This document shows positions 12,196 through 23,918 of a DNA stretch of 64,000 nucleotides, one piece after another. The stretch spans positions 3,362,001 to 3,426,000 of the forward strand of contig NC_087390.1 in assembly GCF_963675165.1 (NCBI RefSeq), read 5' to 3'. Made by a program: the position numbers and the translations under genes. Below the pieces are notes generated by a model. That model was not told the origin of the DNA. It worked only from the letters and a program-made list of their open reading frames with translations, and did not search any database. The DNA comes from Halichondria panicea (lineage: Eukaryota > Porifera > Demospongiae > Suberitida > Halichondriidae). The stretch's first letter is position 1. Each line of letters starts with the position of its first letter.

Positions 12196-15100
12196 CTGTA
12201 GAATGAAACACATGCAATTAAAGGTCACATGCCAACAGAGAGATCAAATTTTAACGTTCCTCACTGTTGCATAAACACCTATACAGAGTACTGCATTATA
12301 CAATTCATGTCAGATTAACCAACAATGAAAAACAGTATGCACCCAATAAGTATACATGCATACCGTATCTTGCGAACTTTGCGAGTGCTAATGGCTTTGC
12401 AAAACTAAGATCGCAAAAAAAAACCTATAATTTAGCATGGCATCAGAATCTTTCATCACAAATTGTCAAAATGTCTGCTAACTTGGCTCGTAAAATTGAT
12501 ATAGAGTGGGTAGGTTAAGTGCATGTACGTGGTTAAATGATTTTCTGACCTGTAGAATCCTGCATTCACCACACAGATGTTCCACAGTTCCTTGGTAGCC
12601 TTGCTTGAGTCCTTCTCCAAAACAAGCAATTTCTCAAGGTCCTGTGTCGAGACAAATCCACAGTAATTAATTCTGTCTTAGTCTGTAACACTTTGCCTAA
12701 AGCATGCACCAATTTCAGCATAGGGACATGTAATTACCTTTTCATCTTTGACGATGACCGTTAGTTTCTTGCCTTTGAAGGAGACCTCGACCATTTTCAT
12801 CCAATCGTAATACTCTAGCCGCCGACTGCGCTGGTAAAGGGACAGTCCATTAGGGGAAATCCCTACCCTACAATGTCCATCCTTGTACTTAACATCGTGG
12901 AAGGCTGTACCATAGTTGTCCATATCACGAGCCTTGCGGAGAAACCCACTCACAGACTGCTGCGGATTCGTACCTCTGAAGGTGGTACGAACGATTAATT
13001 GACCAAAAGGAAGGGGTTGTACTTATGTAGTCATATATAAACGTACTCAAAGTGAACAGCATAATATTACACAAACAGTATACTTGTAACATATCTATGA
13101 TGGGATATCTTTTGCAATTCAATTCAGCACGTATATGTGTATTGATTGTAGCACAGTAAAGCAATTACAGAGTGTCATTAGCTGTGCATATAACATAGTG
13201 TTAGACACTAGTTGATAAGATCTACATGGGAAGTACATGGGAAGTACATGGGAAAAGTGCCTCAGAGCAGGTATACTATGGGACTTAGTATACCTGCAAA
13301 TTTACTTAGTATACCTAGTATTCCGTTGTCAAGTAATTGTATTGTAGTCAAGCGGTTTGTGCATGCGCACTAGTATCTAAATGAGTTAGACACTGTTTTG
13401 TCAGTGTCTATGGCCATAGACACCTCCAAAACAGTGTCTAACTATTATGTAATTGATGCAAATACGTAAAAGGATTGCTGTCAATAGCGCACTACAGTAA
13501 TTGAGTGTGAGAGCAGTATTTAGTGTCATCAATAGAAGGAGTGAAAATAAATGGCCACACAGACACAAAATTACGTTACGTACATGCATCCTGCTAATTG
13601 CTATTGTGTTTAATGGGTTAATTATTAAGGACAATGCTCAGAGGTGGGGAGGTGGTGTGGGGCGGTCTATTCACACAGAATTAATGGACAATACAACAAT
13701 ACAGCGGATTAGAGCACCTGTACATTGTAAGATGCTCGCTCACCTGAGCAACTTGTGAGAATGTGAAATCTCCTCTTGCAGCGTGATGTCCTATTATGAT
13801 GTATAAAACAAGATTGTGACTCCCCAAATTCAATACAATGATCATAATTATATCCATTGAATTCAGCCTACGTAGCTCACAACAACATTCACTACTCACT
13901 GTGCACGTGTACAGCCGTACCGTAGACTAAGTTATAATTATATGCAATGGGCTGAAATGTAACATGCTTTCACCTCATTAGAGACCAGTTTCTCGTCACA
14001 CATGTACTCAATGTCAGCGTCCATGCTCTCATAGTCTCCCAGGTCCGCTGTGCGTGCGAGTGGGTGTGGCACATTAATAGTTGTATGTCATAATACACAA
14101 CAGCTAGCAACACACATGCATGACTGTACACTGTACATACATGGTCTAGGCCGGTACAATGCAGACACTTTACCCTTGCATTGTCTTGGGGATAGCTTCT
14201 ATGTTTGAATTGGTATCTAAAACAGCACATACGTACGTACCTCTATACACCCACTCCAAATTTAAGCTAATAAGGAAAATAGCTACACGCATTGTTTGCG
14301 TAGGTATATAATTTATATGCGCCACATAATTATGTAGATTCAGGTGAAATTGGATTAGACGACGCTGCTTTTGTTTTGTTACCCTATCTAGATGAAATAG
14401 GATGATCTGAGAATGCACACAAAAACTAGCCCATAAAATGCATACACACTACTGGCTGTGTTCCTTCCTATGTTTGGGTATACATCAACTACTATAAGGT
14501 TACCAATGTATCTGTTTCAGGCGTGAGTTAAATGATCTGCTTTTTATACACGTACATCAATCTGTATTGTTTGCGTAGGTATAATTTTTTATAATCTATG
14601 TGCGCCACATATGTAGAAATTGGATTAGACGCTTTTGTTTTGTTACCCTATCTAGATGAAATAGGATGATCTGAGAATGCACCCAAAAACTTGCCATAAA
14701 AATGCATACACAAATGCTCACTCGCCCACTACTGGCTGTGTTGCTTCCTATATGTTTGGGTATACATCAACTACTATAAGGTTACCAATGCATCTGTTTC
14801 AGGCGTGATCAGTTAAATGATCCTGCTTTTTACACAATGTTATTGTCTACTGTATATAGCTAGAGTATATAATTATGCAATGCAGTGTAAAATTTCAAGG
14901 CTTGGTATAACAACAAGGTGCAGGGTTCATCTGTTCACATGACTAAAGTTATAATAGTGTACACGTATGCGAAAATAATATTACTACAGTAAAACCTCTC
15001 TCTTAAATATATGATCGCCTACAATTAAGCAGTCATGTATGTATATATGTACTAAAAGTCTCTACGACTGCAGTATGCTATTCTCAGCAGATCAGCTCTT

Positions 15101-18100
15101 ACTATTGAGTACAGTATATAAAATTCTATAATACATGACATTGCAATGACATCTGTGTAATCATTGTGTGCTATAATTTTGGTTGACATCAATTGTTATA
15201 TTAACTCAAATGGAATGCAAGAGTTATATACATTTTATGAAGTAAGTGAACTTTTGAACAAAAGGACAATTCATGCAATTACTGCAACAGCTTATTCATT
15301 AACCCTGAATTGAATTAGTGGCCTATTCCAATAGCAATAGCCAGAATCCACACAAGCTAGCATAATGCAGCTATTGTATGTAGGCACTCGCAGGCTTCAG
15401 GACAGATAGTTTGACGTACTTTACAAACCCTATTCATGCTAAGTGCTGAAACCACCTGTTTGAATAAAGTTAACTACAAGAAAAATGACCGTTTAGATGG
15501 TATCTGTGTTCATAGGTTGTGACTCATAATTGGGACAGATGTCTGTCTATCCACTCAACTAGTATGGCTGTAAAGGGGGATTCAGGTTGTCCTATTAATA
15601 CAATAAAACAGCTGCAATACTTAATCACAACTCGTGTACACCAAAAGAGAATGTTACTTCGTAGATGAATGGATTTAGGAGACCTGATGCTTATAATCAC
15701 ATGTTAACTGATAGATATCAGCACGGTCATGTTACCAAATTAGTCATTATCATGTTTACTGGGTTCCCATGGATATACACTGGCACCTGTTGTGTAATCC
15801 AGCAGTATATAACACAAAAATGAACTTCCATAATTAGGCAAGGAACATCAAAGAGTCAGTGTAATTCCCAACAGGGGCTGTTGCCTAGATACCACTCTCT
15901 CAACTATAACCAATGATCATTAGAATACCAAATGCATGAAATGTGATTTGTATGCACACATTCAAAAGCTCACAGCAACAAAAGCACCTGTTTACAGAAC
16001 TCTCTATGCCCCAAACCATGCACGGTTGGTAGCTGAAGACATGCCATACAAGGAAACAAGGAAAACACAAGAGCCACTGTACTGAGATCATAAGAGTAGC
16101 GTGTAAACATTAGGCCATAATAATTATGCTGAGTTTAGGAGCACGTTGTATTTGCACGAGACAAATAAATGAGATCATAAGCATGTAAACAGGACACTGG
16201 ACCATGCAGGGTTACTACCAAACAGCACTTACAAATCTGTACTGGCGTAATTAAAAGTGCTGGCAAGTGATCACAATGCACACAAAATTGAAAGCACGCC
16301 AGTACATAACTATACAGTGCGCCTAAGATACTAGTTAGCTATGAGTGGAGCCGGTTTGGTATAATTATTATAATTATATGCATTGGTTCTTAATTTAATG
16401 CCTTTGTACATACATTTCTGCAACATATCTCTATGCATGACTATAACTATGTCACTGCATGAGTTACCATACTTGTATACAAGAGCACTGTTGCCATAGC
16501 TAGACAGTTGCTATGGAGAACTCAGAGAATTTCTGAATGGAATGCAGTAAAAATGTTAAATGGACCCTTATGAATAAACTTATATGCTGCCTAAAAAATT
16601 ACACTGACGCAGCAGGTTGAGATGGGTAGGCTAGGTTTAAGAGAATTCACCTGCGACTTGGCCTTATACGTTCCGATTTAGTGGGCATAGATTGACCTTG
16701 ACATTTTTGTGGCTCCATTTGGAAGGCTAACTTATTAAGATACATATGAATACCGATGTCCTAAGCACCCAAAGCAGCTGTTGCAGAGATGTATGATTAT
16801 AAATTATCTTGGGGTAACAACAAAGCATAGTCGACTATGCATGTGTTTATAACACGTCAGCCAGTAAGGCTACATGCATGACTGTTACGTAAATTATGTA
16901 ATGCTAGCTGTTACAATTCTATTACCTGCTAATGCACTTTGGAACACCTTATGTCACGTTCATCCAACCACAACACAACTAAGCTTCCAGCTTGGGCTAA
17001 GAGCAAGAATAAAAGACATCAGTGGAAGTCAACTTTGGTGGGTGCACATCATAATTATCCTGTAACCACGACAACAGGATATTAAAGCCTATAGTTCACT
17101 TCCATAGTGTTACCTCATAAAGGGTTTATCTCTTTGAAGGATGCATGTAAAGAGTAAAGAGTGCTCTGTTTGCATCTGTACCCATTGCCTCAATTTAATA
17201 GTGCAGTATTACGAGTCGTATATTATACCTTTACCGACTGGCACTCTGATTCACTAGCTAGTGCCGTACATACTCTAGTGTATACACTGTCAGATATTAT
17301 AGATTTGCTGGCGTCTCTCCTCATTCAGTAAACAACGTCCCAAAAAGGATTAGCACACACGAAGTAGAGAGGGATGGCTGATTCCCTATTATAAGCTGCT
17401 GTCTTTCACAGGGGGATTTTAGTGTTTGCAACTACCGCGTATATCTTCTAATTTATCGGACACTTCTAATTACCCCGGACACTCTTTTGGGCAATTTTGT
17501 TGTTCTAATACAACGGACACTCCAGTGCTTTAATATTATAAATATCCGGACGATACCCTTGAAAACTTGAGTTACATTCATAGACGTCAAGTAAGACTTA
17601 GAGTGCTGCAGTTAGATAGCTTTGAGTAGCTAGTTTTAGATAGCTAGTGCAACTATTCAGTCGCACACTGTTCTGTTAAACTTAGCTAGCTCGCACGCAG
17701 CTGCTTGCTTGTTCTAATTATTCCGAACACTTCGCATACTCTATAAAAATCTGTTCCAATTATACCCGGACAGTTTCCAAAGTAATTATTTTTTGCTGTC
17801 CGATAAATTAGAAGATATACGGTATAATTGTTGAACACTGCATTATTATACCCACAAAATATTCCCCCGTTTGTTTCATGCCATCACTTGCTTTCCAAGA
17901 AAAGAAACATAATTATCGAAAAATGACTGCCTTTGATTCCTAGTAAAAGCTAGGGAGGATGTGATGCTAAATGAATGCAGTGGGTGTTCTGGCAGACACT
18001 AACTTCCATATCCTAGGGTGTAACACGGTCACAGCGCATCATAATGTGTGCAGGCACGTACATGGCCGAACATTAGTACTTACTTCCTGGTTGATTTTTG

Positions 18101-21100
18101 ACAATTAGGTGTCGAAATGCAGTGACTACATAATTATTTACAACCTCAGCAGGTGGCATAATTTCAAAGGTACAAAGTCGTGCATGAGACAAAGGTACAT
18201 CCCACACGCGCAGCTAGGCAACTTCAGCTGCATGCATGCATGACCTACAAATAATTCACATTCACAAATCACAATTGATCGAGTTACAGCTAGGTGCTTA
18301 ATTGTAAGTACACGCCTGGACGGTTTTCAGTGCTGTTCCCAAAGCACTAGACCAGTCCAAATTCTATATAGCCATGCATGCACACACATTATGTCTTCGC
18401 TACGATGCAGACATGTGTACATGTAAATAGCTGTTACACAAACAAAATGCACTACGTACGGCCTTGTACACAGCTAGATATTTCTGAACGCCAACGTTTG
18501 CACTAGCTAGACAAACACTTCACATCACTTAGTTAATAGGTAGCAGTGCACCAACGCAGCTACATCTCCTCTAAGTAACTGATCCGACATACCTTTTACA
18601 AATGAAACAATACGCACCTATATATTAAAGTGCCTGAATGTATACATTACTAAATTAGGACCTCAAATTTGTATTATAGCTAATCGAGTCAATCTCCATC
18701 CAGAATTATAATTGGAGTATACACAATACAAGACGCTAGCTTGCAATCCAAAGCATAAATATAGCTACTATATAAAGGAATAAGCAATGCAATAGACCAT
18801 AGCTATATATTACACGTACACATCTGTATAAGGTGCAGGGGAGGGAATTAATACCCAGACAACATTTTTGGAGGTATACAATACGCATGTGATGTAAGAT
18901 ATTGACTTATATATAATTATAGTCTCCCAATGAAGCAAATTTGATGGTAATACTGTATTAGTCACCAGAAATGTCCCCTCTAGCTAAGGGCCTACAAACG
19001 TACGTATGTGAGTACAAGTCCCACACATTACACTCAGCCAATTAATTGTGTAAACATCCTCTAAATAAATGCATTCCCAACAAACGTCAGAATGAAAGTT
19101 GTGACCAGCTGGCATAGATAATGAAGTGTGACCGACTGTGTGTGTGTGGCTGGCTATAACACCATGTACAGTTAAACTAAACAATGCTCGTGTACGCTTC
19201 CAGTACAAGCTAGTTGCCATTCTAAAAAATTACAACATGGGAAACTCAATCAGGTCACCATACATCACAAGAACAACAGTGTTTGTACCTAAATGATGTA
19301 ACCTATAAGTTGTAAGCAAATACAATACCAATCACCTTTTAGAAATTGCTTATCTTACACAAATTAGTGTCGAGAATAGTCCTTGTGATTAAACATTGTG
19401 TCGCTCACCTTGTAGAACGTATGAGAGTAGACTAGGGGCAAGTTGGTTCGGGCACCTCAATACTCCATCAATAATGTCCCTCCTCACCTGCTGGTAAAAG
19501 TGAGTCCTGGATGGAAAGAGAAGATGGGTTGTTTAGACAAAGAAGCGCTACTCGCAGGGCACGTTGTTATAGTTACATGTATGTTATGCCAGTTAAGTCA
19601 ACAGAAGAGCTTGCACGTAGTTTGGCTAACAAACTTTGATTAGTGAAGTAGGATTTGATACATTTACACTCTTAGTTGTAACAGGGTGTTAGTTAAGTGC
19701 TACAGTTTAAATCAACATGCAGGTATTTCTTGTCACTGGCTTGCTAGTCAGGTGCTAACTGTAGATGCGCTTGTGTTAAATCACTTGCAGTTTGGTATAA
19801 AGTATAAAGTGAACTTGAATGATCGTAGTGCTAATTAAGTGACTACGTGGAAGATAGAAGCCAGGCCCTATTATTACGTACATACGTACATTATTATGGT
19901 CGAGGGTGTAGCACTTATGTAATTCACTCTTTTACACATATCAGATATAGCTACATTGATGTACATACCTGCTGCTGGGCCTAGAGACCATGGGATCCAG
20001 AGGGTAGTACCTCACCTTGAAAGTTACCCTATATGGAGTGCCTGCAACAAGGAGTTAAGGAACAAGGATACACTTAATTGAGTTACTCATAAGTTCATAA
20101 CTCTGGATACTACGTAATTGGACCCACAATAATTGAATGCAGTTACTGGTGGCAGTTGGCAGGGCAATATGTCTAATTGGTGCAATGGCTGTTATGGAAA
20201 CACAATAAAAGTACAAGCAGACCACCTTAAAGAGTCCTACGAATGCCATACAAAACTACACTATTCTCACAGTACATATGTCTAGGGATGATTTGTGTAT
20301 AATTATAAAAGTGCAACTGTTACGCATTTACAACAGCCAGACCCAACAACTCACGTTTGATCTGCTTCTTTAATGGCTTGGTAAGGTCCAGCCATTGCTG
20401 GAGGGGTGAAAAACAGGTCATGTTGATTAGTATTGTTTGTAAAAACATGCTCTTGAAGAAGGTCACACACATGCATCAACATCACCTTGTGCCTTGAAGA
20501 CGGCTCTAATTATTTACTCGTTGAAAAGTGGTTATGATATACGTACTTGTCCCCATGCGTAGGTTGATGCTATCACAAGTAAATGGTTTTACTTGTACAT
20601 TGACCCTTATGATGAGGCAATTAAAAAATTATAACGAATTATACACACTTTTAATGGCCACGTATTTGCAGTGCGTGTGACGCTATACATAATTATATGT
20701 AAATATACTCACGGAGAACAGTCACATATTGTACATGCGCGTATGTACTGGTAATTCATAGCGTTCTTGTATTACTCGCATGTTTGCGATTCCTAGCATT
20801 ATTTACTGTTCCCAAATTCGGACTGTGTGTACGTATGTAATACGAAGAAGGCTGAGAGACAATTAATATTATTACTAAGCTGCCATGCCATTTGTTGTAA
20901 AACAATTCGTAGCACTACACAGCTACATATGTATTCATTCTGTCAGTCAGTTGAAGCTAAGTTTATTTGTGTCAATCCACAAACAGACTGTGCACTTGTA
21001 TATGGACCCAACAATTAATCGCCCAGATCAAAATTATGCTGAAAACCCTAAGCCTTGATTATGGGTACATGCATGGTGCGGAATGAAATCTAAAATCAAA

Positions 21101-22948
21101 TTGCTCAAGTAGCGAACGAATTAGAAGATGCGCCAGTAGGATATCCCAACTAATTGGCAGGTGGGGTGGACAAATTAAAATATTTCTTACCGGAATTTTG
21201 TGGTCATCTTCAAATTCTAAACCGAAATATTCTTTCTGAGTGATTTCCAGCCTTCGTATGATCTGCTCAAAGAGTGCTTGTCCATCAGCCTTTTTCTGTG
21301 CGTGTGTGTGTGTGTGTGGGTGGGTGTGCGTGGGTGGGTGTATGTATTCACACTAATGAATGCACTAACTAAACAGCTGGCAACAGTCTCAAAAATTAAC
21401 GAGTTCATATCATGTTTAATGTTTAATGTGACACTAGATGCACGTAAAGTCGTATTACGTAGTATAGCTAGCCAGGCTAAAGTACTATGTTAGTACACTG
21501 TGTGAGATATAAACATTTAATACAAGCAGTGCGTAGTTGGTAGAACGGAGAAGCATCACAAAACACTGAAATAGAGTTAGCACTGCAGTTTGTGTAAACA
21601 AGTACTGGCTGGTGTAAACAAGTACTGGCTGGTGTGCTGTTTAAATGGGCCCAACAAACTACAACAAACAACACCATGTACAGCTATTATAATATAATAA
21701 TTTAAATGGGGCTTAACAAGTAGGCATGGCAGCGTTACATGTGTGTGGGAGACTGTGCTGAGGCCAGCCAAGCTCACACTTTTATGATCTAAAGACTCAG
21801 TTATAGTTAGTCCTTAGAAATGAAATTAAAGCATGCGGGAGTTTAGGAGCACAATGAATAGAGAATGCAGATTTTAGTCATTGTCTCCAACATAGCTAGG
21901 TTTTGGTATGCGAACGTCAGGCATGCCTTTTATTCTATTCCCAGGTGAGTTCCAGTGTTTTGTGGGGATAAGGAAGAAATCGCATTTTTGGGTCACTGAC
22001 TGGTACAGCATTTACCACTTACGTAGTTCACAGTCAGCTATTTACACTAGACATTTTAACGCACAGATATTCTAGCTATTGCCACCCCATCTGTGATCAC
22101 CAATGTTGACACCTAATCAGCTACCAGAATATGTAAATATCGAGTGACTACCCACAAATTCCGAGTGTGCTTACATGGTAACATATTGAAGACGATGGTT
22201 CAGTTTCTATGGCAGCTGTTATACCATCACTAGGGGAAAATTGCATACTATGTTTCAAAACCACAATTGGTCCTGGTGAACGAGTACAATGTAGCGTCAA
22301 AAATTATTACAGATCTTACAATAATTGATCGGAGGAACTCTTGATTGGAATAAGTTGTTGTTGTACCGCTACAAGTCAAATACTTCGTCCTGTAATTTTT
22401 GTGAGGACAAGTAGAGGTAGAAGTGCACGTCAGCATAGCCATACGTACAAGAATAGTCCACGCAAGCACTAATTGGAATGGTTTCCATAATATCGCACAT
22501 GTCCTCAGTAATACAAACAACGCTACTTCAGTGCTTAATGGAGTGTACAAAATTCAAAGGTGCCGAGAGAGCTAGTTTTGTACTACACAGGTCGCACGTA
22601 AGCTCATATCTCAGAGTCCCCACAGCTTCCTTCAGCTATGGTTTCTTTAAAGATGTGTTGTGTACACCAAAATCCTCAGGCTAGTGACTGTAGTAAACAA
22701 CTAGTAGTATGTGAGTGCAACCAACGAACAGCATTTCTGCATCGTTTTATGGCGTGGCACGTATGTCTAGATCTGCGCATAATCACTTTATAACAGTTCT
22801 GTGCCTGTGTGTGAACTAGTTCATGCAGTATAAGGCCTGAACTTACTGTGATATCCAGCAAAATGTCTGAACCATCCAACAATCTGACAGTACAGGACTG
22901 AGCCCCTGGGGCAGTGGGCCCCTTTTTAGCTTTCCAGGTAGCTGACAT
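5137..22948 (-). CDS. FERM-domain protein (protein 4.1/EPB41L-like) with very long disordered tail, 1,635 aa
   Basis: Fifteen exons join in consistent phase: 22847-22948, 21191-21295, 20355-20397, 19969-20041, 19409-19506, 14002-14047, 13718-13774, 12738-12975, 12550-12641, 12161-12195, 10847-11490, 10383-10678, 9312-10209, 7292-8746 and 5137-5862. The start is MSATWKAKKGP at 22948. Residues about 18-285 form a FERM domain: CTVRLLDGSD and KEYFGLEF in F1, QWLDLTKPLKKQ and TPYRVTFKVRYYPLDP around the F1/F2 junction, ADLGDYESMDADIEYIGDF in F2, and GISPNGLSLYQR with WMKMVEVSFKGKKL in F3. The best family resemblance I can recall is EPB41L4/EPB41L5, membrane-cytoskeleton adaptors. Residues about 286-1635 are low-complexity, rich in Ser, Pro, Gln and Asn, with a proline-rich PPKPPRNYYPESSELYDH stretch. 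The end DYYVIDV could be a PDZ ligand. The tail is far longer than in the human relatives I know (about 700 aa). The ortholog assignment is uncertain; the FERM call is firm. Confidence 0.85.
6325..6723. mobile_element. MITE-like element F (copy 1), TACCGTATA...CTTCTAATTTATCGGACA
   Basis: The terminal inverted repeats are about 30 bp (TACCGTATAATTATCTTCTAATTTATCGGACA-like at the left, its reverse complement with CCGATAAATTAGAAGATATACGG at the right). Repeated TGTCCGG words occur inside. It lies in the last intron of the FERM gene. A second copy, in opposite orientation, is at 17433-17823 in another intron of the same gene. Confidence 0.8.
6761..7235. mobile_element. inverted-repeat element, CCTCGAGACCAGACCGATTA ends
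   Basis: The left end runs GGAGCACTCCTAACCTCGAG then ACCAGACCGATTAAAATACGGCC. The right end, read in reverse complement, is AAGAGTGCTCTAGCCTCGAATCCAGGCCGATTAAAATACGGCC, so about 43 bp match with a few changes. Just inside the left end, GAGACCAG...CTGGTCTC forms a second small hairpin. It is non-coding and sits in the last FERM-gene intron beside element F. Confidence 0.7.
11766..11850. repeat. dispersed repeat H, copy 1 (GTTAGAACATGGGCATGAGG...)
   Basis: The segment reading GTTAGAACATGGGCATGAGG followed by TATCTATGTTATAGTGTCCC recurs in reverse complement at about 25575-25625 inside the phosphatase gene. This copy has only one arm; the other copy has both arms of a hairpin. It lies in the intron between exons 11 and 10 of the FERM gene. 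Confidence 0.6.
12550..22948 (-). CDS. FERM-domain exons (exons 1-9) of the 1,635-aa protein
   Basis: Nine exons (854 nt) encode the F1, F2 and F3 lobes. The donor of exon 6 is AT|GTGTGACGAG at 14001/14002. It was chosen because it joins EY to I-GDFTF in register with the 4.1-family F2 lobe (pattern Y-h-S/G-D-F), and exon 7 then ends TMY-AG, completing Arg with exon 8. A stronger-looking donor downstream (GAG|GTGAAA, about 13974) gives no compatible phase with the exon 7 acceptor. F2 is shorter than usual between the ends of exons 4 and 8. Confidence 0.75.
13198..13443. repeat. hairpin repeat J, copy 1 (AGTTAGACACTG ends) and flanking short repeats
   Basis: AGTTAGACACTGTTTTG at 13383 pairs with CAAAACAGTGTCTAACT ending near 13442, and the middle has a second palindrome (TGTCTATGGCCATAGACA). 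Upstream are a short AGTACATGGGA triplication (13229-13254) and a TAGTATACCT repeat (13287-13318). Related AGTTAGACACT hairpins occur near 60801 and 61104. It is intronic in the FERM gene. Confidence 0.65.
14291..14836. repeat. tandem segmental duplication, two copies of about 260-275 bp
   Basis: The block starting ATTGTTTGCGTAGGTATA at 14291 and ending GATCTGCTTTTTATACA near 14550 is repeated from 14576 to about 14836. Internal landmarks such as CCCTATCTAGATGAAATAGG and GGTATACATCAACTACTATA are found in both. Small indels separate the copies. It is intronic in the FERM gene, with no coding content. Confidence 0.8.
17433..17823. mobile_element. MITE-like element F (copy 2, inverted relative to copy 1)
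   Basis: It begins ACCGCGTATATCTTCTAATT and ends ATTAGAAGATATACGGTA, and is the reverse complement of the element at 6325-6723 over its whole length with point changes. Shared interior words include TCCGGACGATACCCTTGAAA here against TTTCAAGGTATTGTCTGGAT there. With two near-complete copies, the boundaries are well defined. Confidence 0.8.
21296..21345. repeat. GT-rich microsatellite abutting a splice acceptor
   Basis: A GT/GTGG run directly follows the right edge of FERM exon 2 (ends 21295). On the transcribed minus strand it is a CA-rich tract immediately before the AG acceptor. Confidence 0.75.
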
Positions 22949-23312
22949 CACAGTCGAGGCAATCTTTTACAGTACTATTGCACACAGTCTCCAGCTCTCA
23001 CGTGCAAATCCAGCTAAAAGGAGTGCCCTCGACTCGAACTCAATCCACCCCTTTCTTGGTGTGTTTACACAGATGCTACCCTACATTCCGAAGATGCCAA
23101 TTACCAATAATTATATTCATGATCACGTTGACGCACACATGCTCTGGACTTTCCCTACCATTATTCCAAGAAAATCAATGTTTGTGGTCAACAAATTCTC
23201 CCACATGTCTGGTGTCCGGTTATAAAAAGCCTGCAGTCGCCAAGCTGAACAAAAAAAACTTCAGCAAGCTTTGAATAGTAAAGAATAAAAAACTCATACA
23301 AACAGTATTGAA
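22949..23312. promoter_or_regulatory. divergent promoter region between FERM gene and Rnd-like GTPase
   Basis: Only 364 bp separate the two start codons (22948 minus, 23313 plus), so both promoters and 5' UTRs must lie here unless there are upstream non-coding exons. A TATA-like TATAAAAAG is at 23221-23229, about 85 bp upstream of the GTPase ATG. No equivalent TATA box is evident for the FERM gene. Confidence 0.55.
23221..23229 (+). promoter_or_regulatory. candidate TATA box of the Rnd-like GTPase gene
   Basis: The sequence TATAAAAAG matches the TATA consensus and lies 84 bp before the start codon. That spacing would allow a 5' UTR of roughly 55 nt if transcription starts about 30 bp downstream. 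Confidence 0.4.
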
Positions 23313-23918
23313 ATGGACCGACGAATTGTACTGATTGGAGATGCTGGATGTGGCAAGACCGCATTGGCAATGAAAATGTCTGAAAACATCTTCAATGATT
23401 TCTACCAGCCTACAAGCTTCGAGAACTTCCAAGCTGAGCTCCCCACTAACAAAGGACGTTGCCAAATCACCATTATGGACACATCTGGCTGCCATGAGAA
23501 CACACAGCTACGAAAGCTGGCTTACAAAGAGTGTGATGCTGTGATTGTTTGCTTTGATCTCACTGATGAGGAGACACTCACTAGTGTAGAAAAGAAATGG
23601 ATCCCTGAATTGCGAGAGTATTGCCCACAAGTTCCAGTCTTCATTGCTGGCTGCAAACGTGCTATTATGTGCGAAAATAATTGCTGCTGTGGAAGAAACT
23701 GTTGCATGCAAACTGAAGAGGAGCTGCTGAGAATTGTGAGCAGTACTGGTGCTATGGCCTTCCTTGAGTGCTCAGCAGCTGAGCCCATCTCTGAAGATGG
23801 AGTCGAAAATCTATTCAAGTTTGTTGTTGAGTCTTCTGGCAAGAAAAAGAAAAGCATTCTTACATCTATCAAGAAACGATCTAAGCAGCTCAAACGACGA
23901 CTCTCGATTCACTTCTAA
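23313..23918 (+). CDS. atypical Rho/Rnd-like small GTPase, 201 aa, intronless
   Basis: The protein starts MDRRIVLIGDAGCGKTALA, a normal P-loop, and follows the Rho pattern: an effector region around FYQPTSFENF, switch II with MDTSG in place of DTAGQ, then CDAVIVCFDLTDEETL and KKWIPELREYCPQVPVFIAGCK. DTSG is characteristic of the GTPase-deficient Rnd proteins. The guanine-specifying (N/T)KxD motif reads CKRAIM, lacking the Asp. The Rho insert region is replaced by a Cys-rich segment (CENNCCCGRNCCM, about residues 114-126). The SAK-like motif reads ECSAAE. The C-terminus is strongly basic (KKRSKQLKRRLSIHF) with no CAAX box. The alternative is a degenerating retrocopy, but a full-length frame, a TATA box and conserved structure favour an active gene. 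The likely role is actin or membrane signalling, possibly without GTP hydrolysis; nucleotide binding itself is uncertain. Confidence 0.85.
   Translation: MDRRIVLIGDAGCGKTALAMKMSENIFNDFYQPTSFENFQAELPTNKGRCQITIMDTSGCHENTQLRKLAYKECDAVIVCFDLTDEETLTSVEKKWIPELREYCPQVPVFIAGCKRAIMCENNCCCGRNCCMQTEEELLRIVSSTGAMAFLECSAAEPISEDGVENLFKFVVESSGKKKKSILTSIKKRSKQLKRRLSIHF

Larger units (their letters stand above)
14048..19408 (-). other. 5.4-kb intron 5 of the FERM gene
   Basis: This is the largest intron of the FERM gene, between F2-lobe exons 5 and 6. Besides the duplication at 14291-14836 and element F copy 2 at 17433-17823, I see no repeat of note or conserved exon in 14840-17430 or 17830-19400. The sequence is AT-rich with many TAATTAT, GCATGC and ACATGT words. 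Confidence 0.6.

Noticed and set aside
12267-12518. 83-codon plus-strand frame upstream of FERM exon 9
   Set aside because: It is in an intron on the opposite strand, has no family resemblance and is made of AT-rich sequence; it includes a TACCGTAT word suggesting repeat remnants.
22914-23225. Plus-strand frame of 103 codons before the GTPase
   Set aside because: It overlaps FERM exon 1 antisense and the divergent promoter, and shows no domain.
23522-23893. Antisense frame of 123 codons in the GTPase gene
   Set aside because: It is a shadow of the real coding strand; the plus-strand frame carries all the GTPase motifs.
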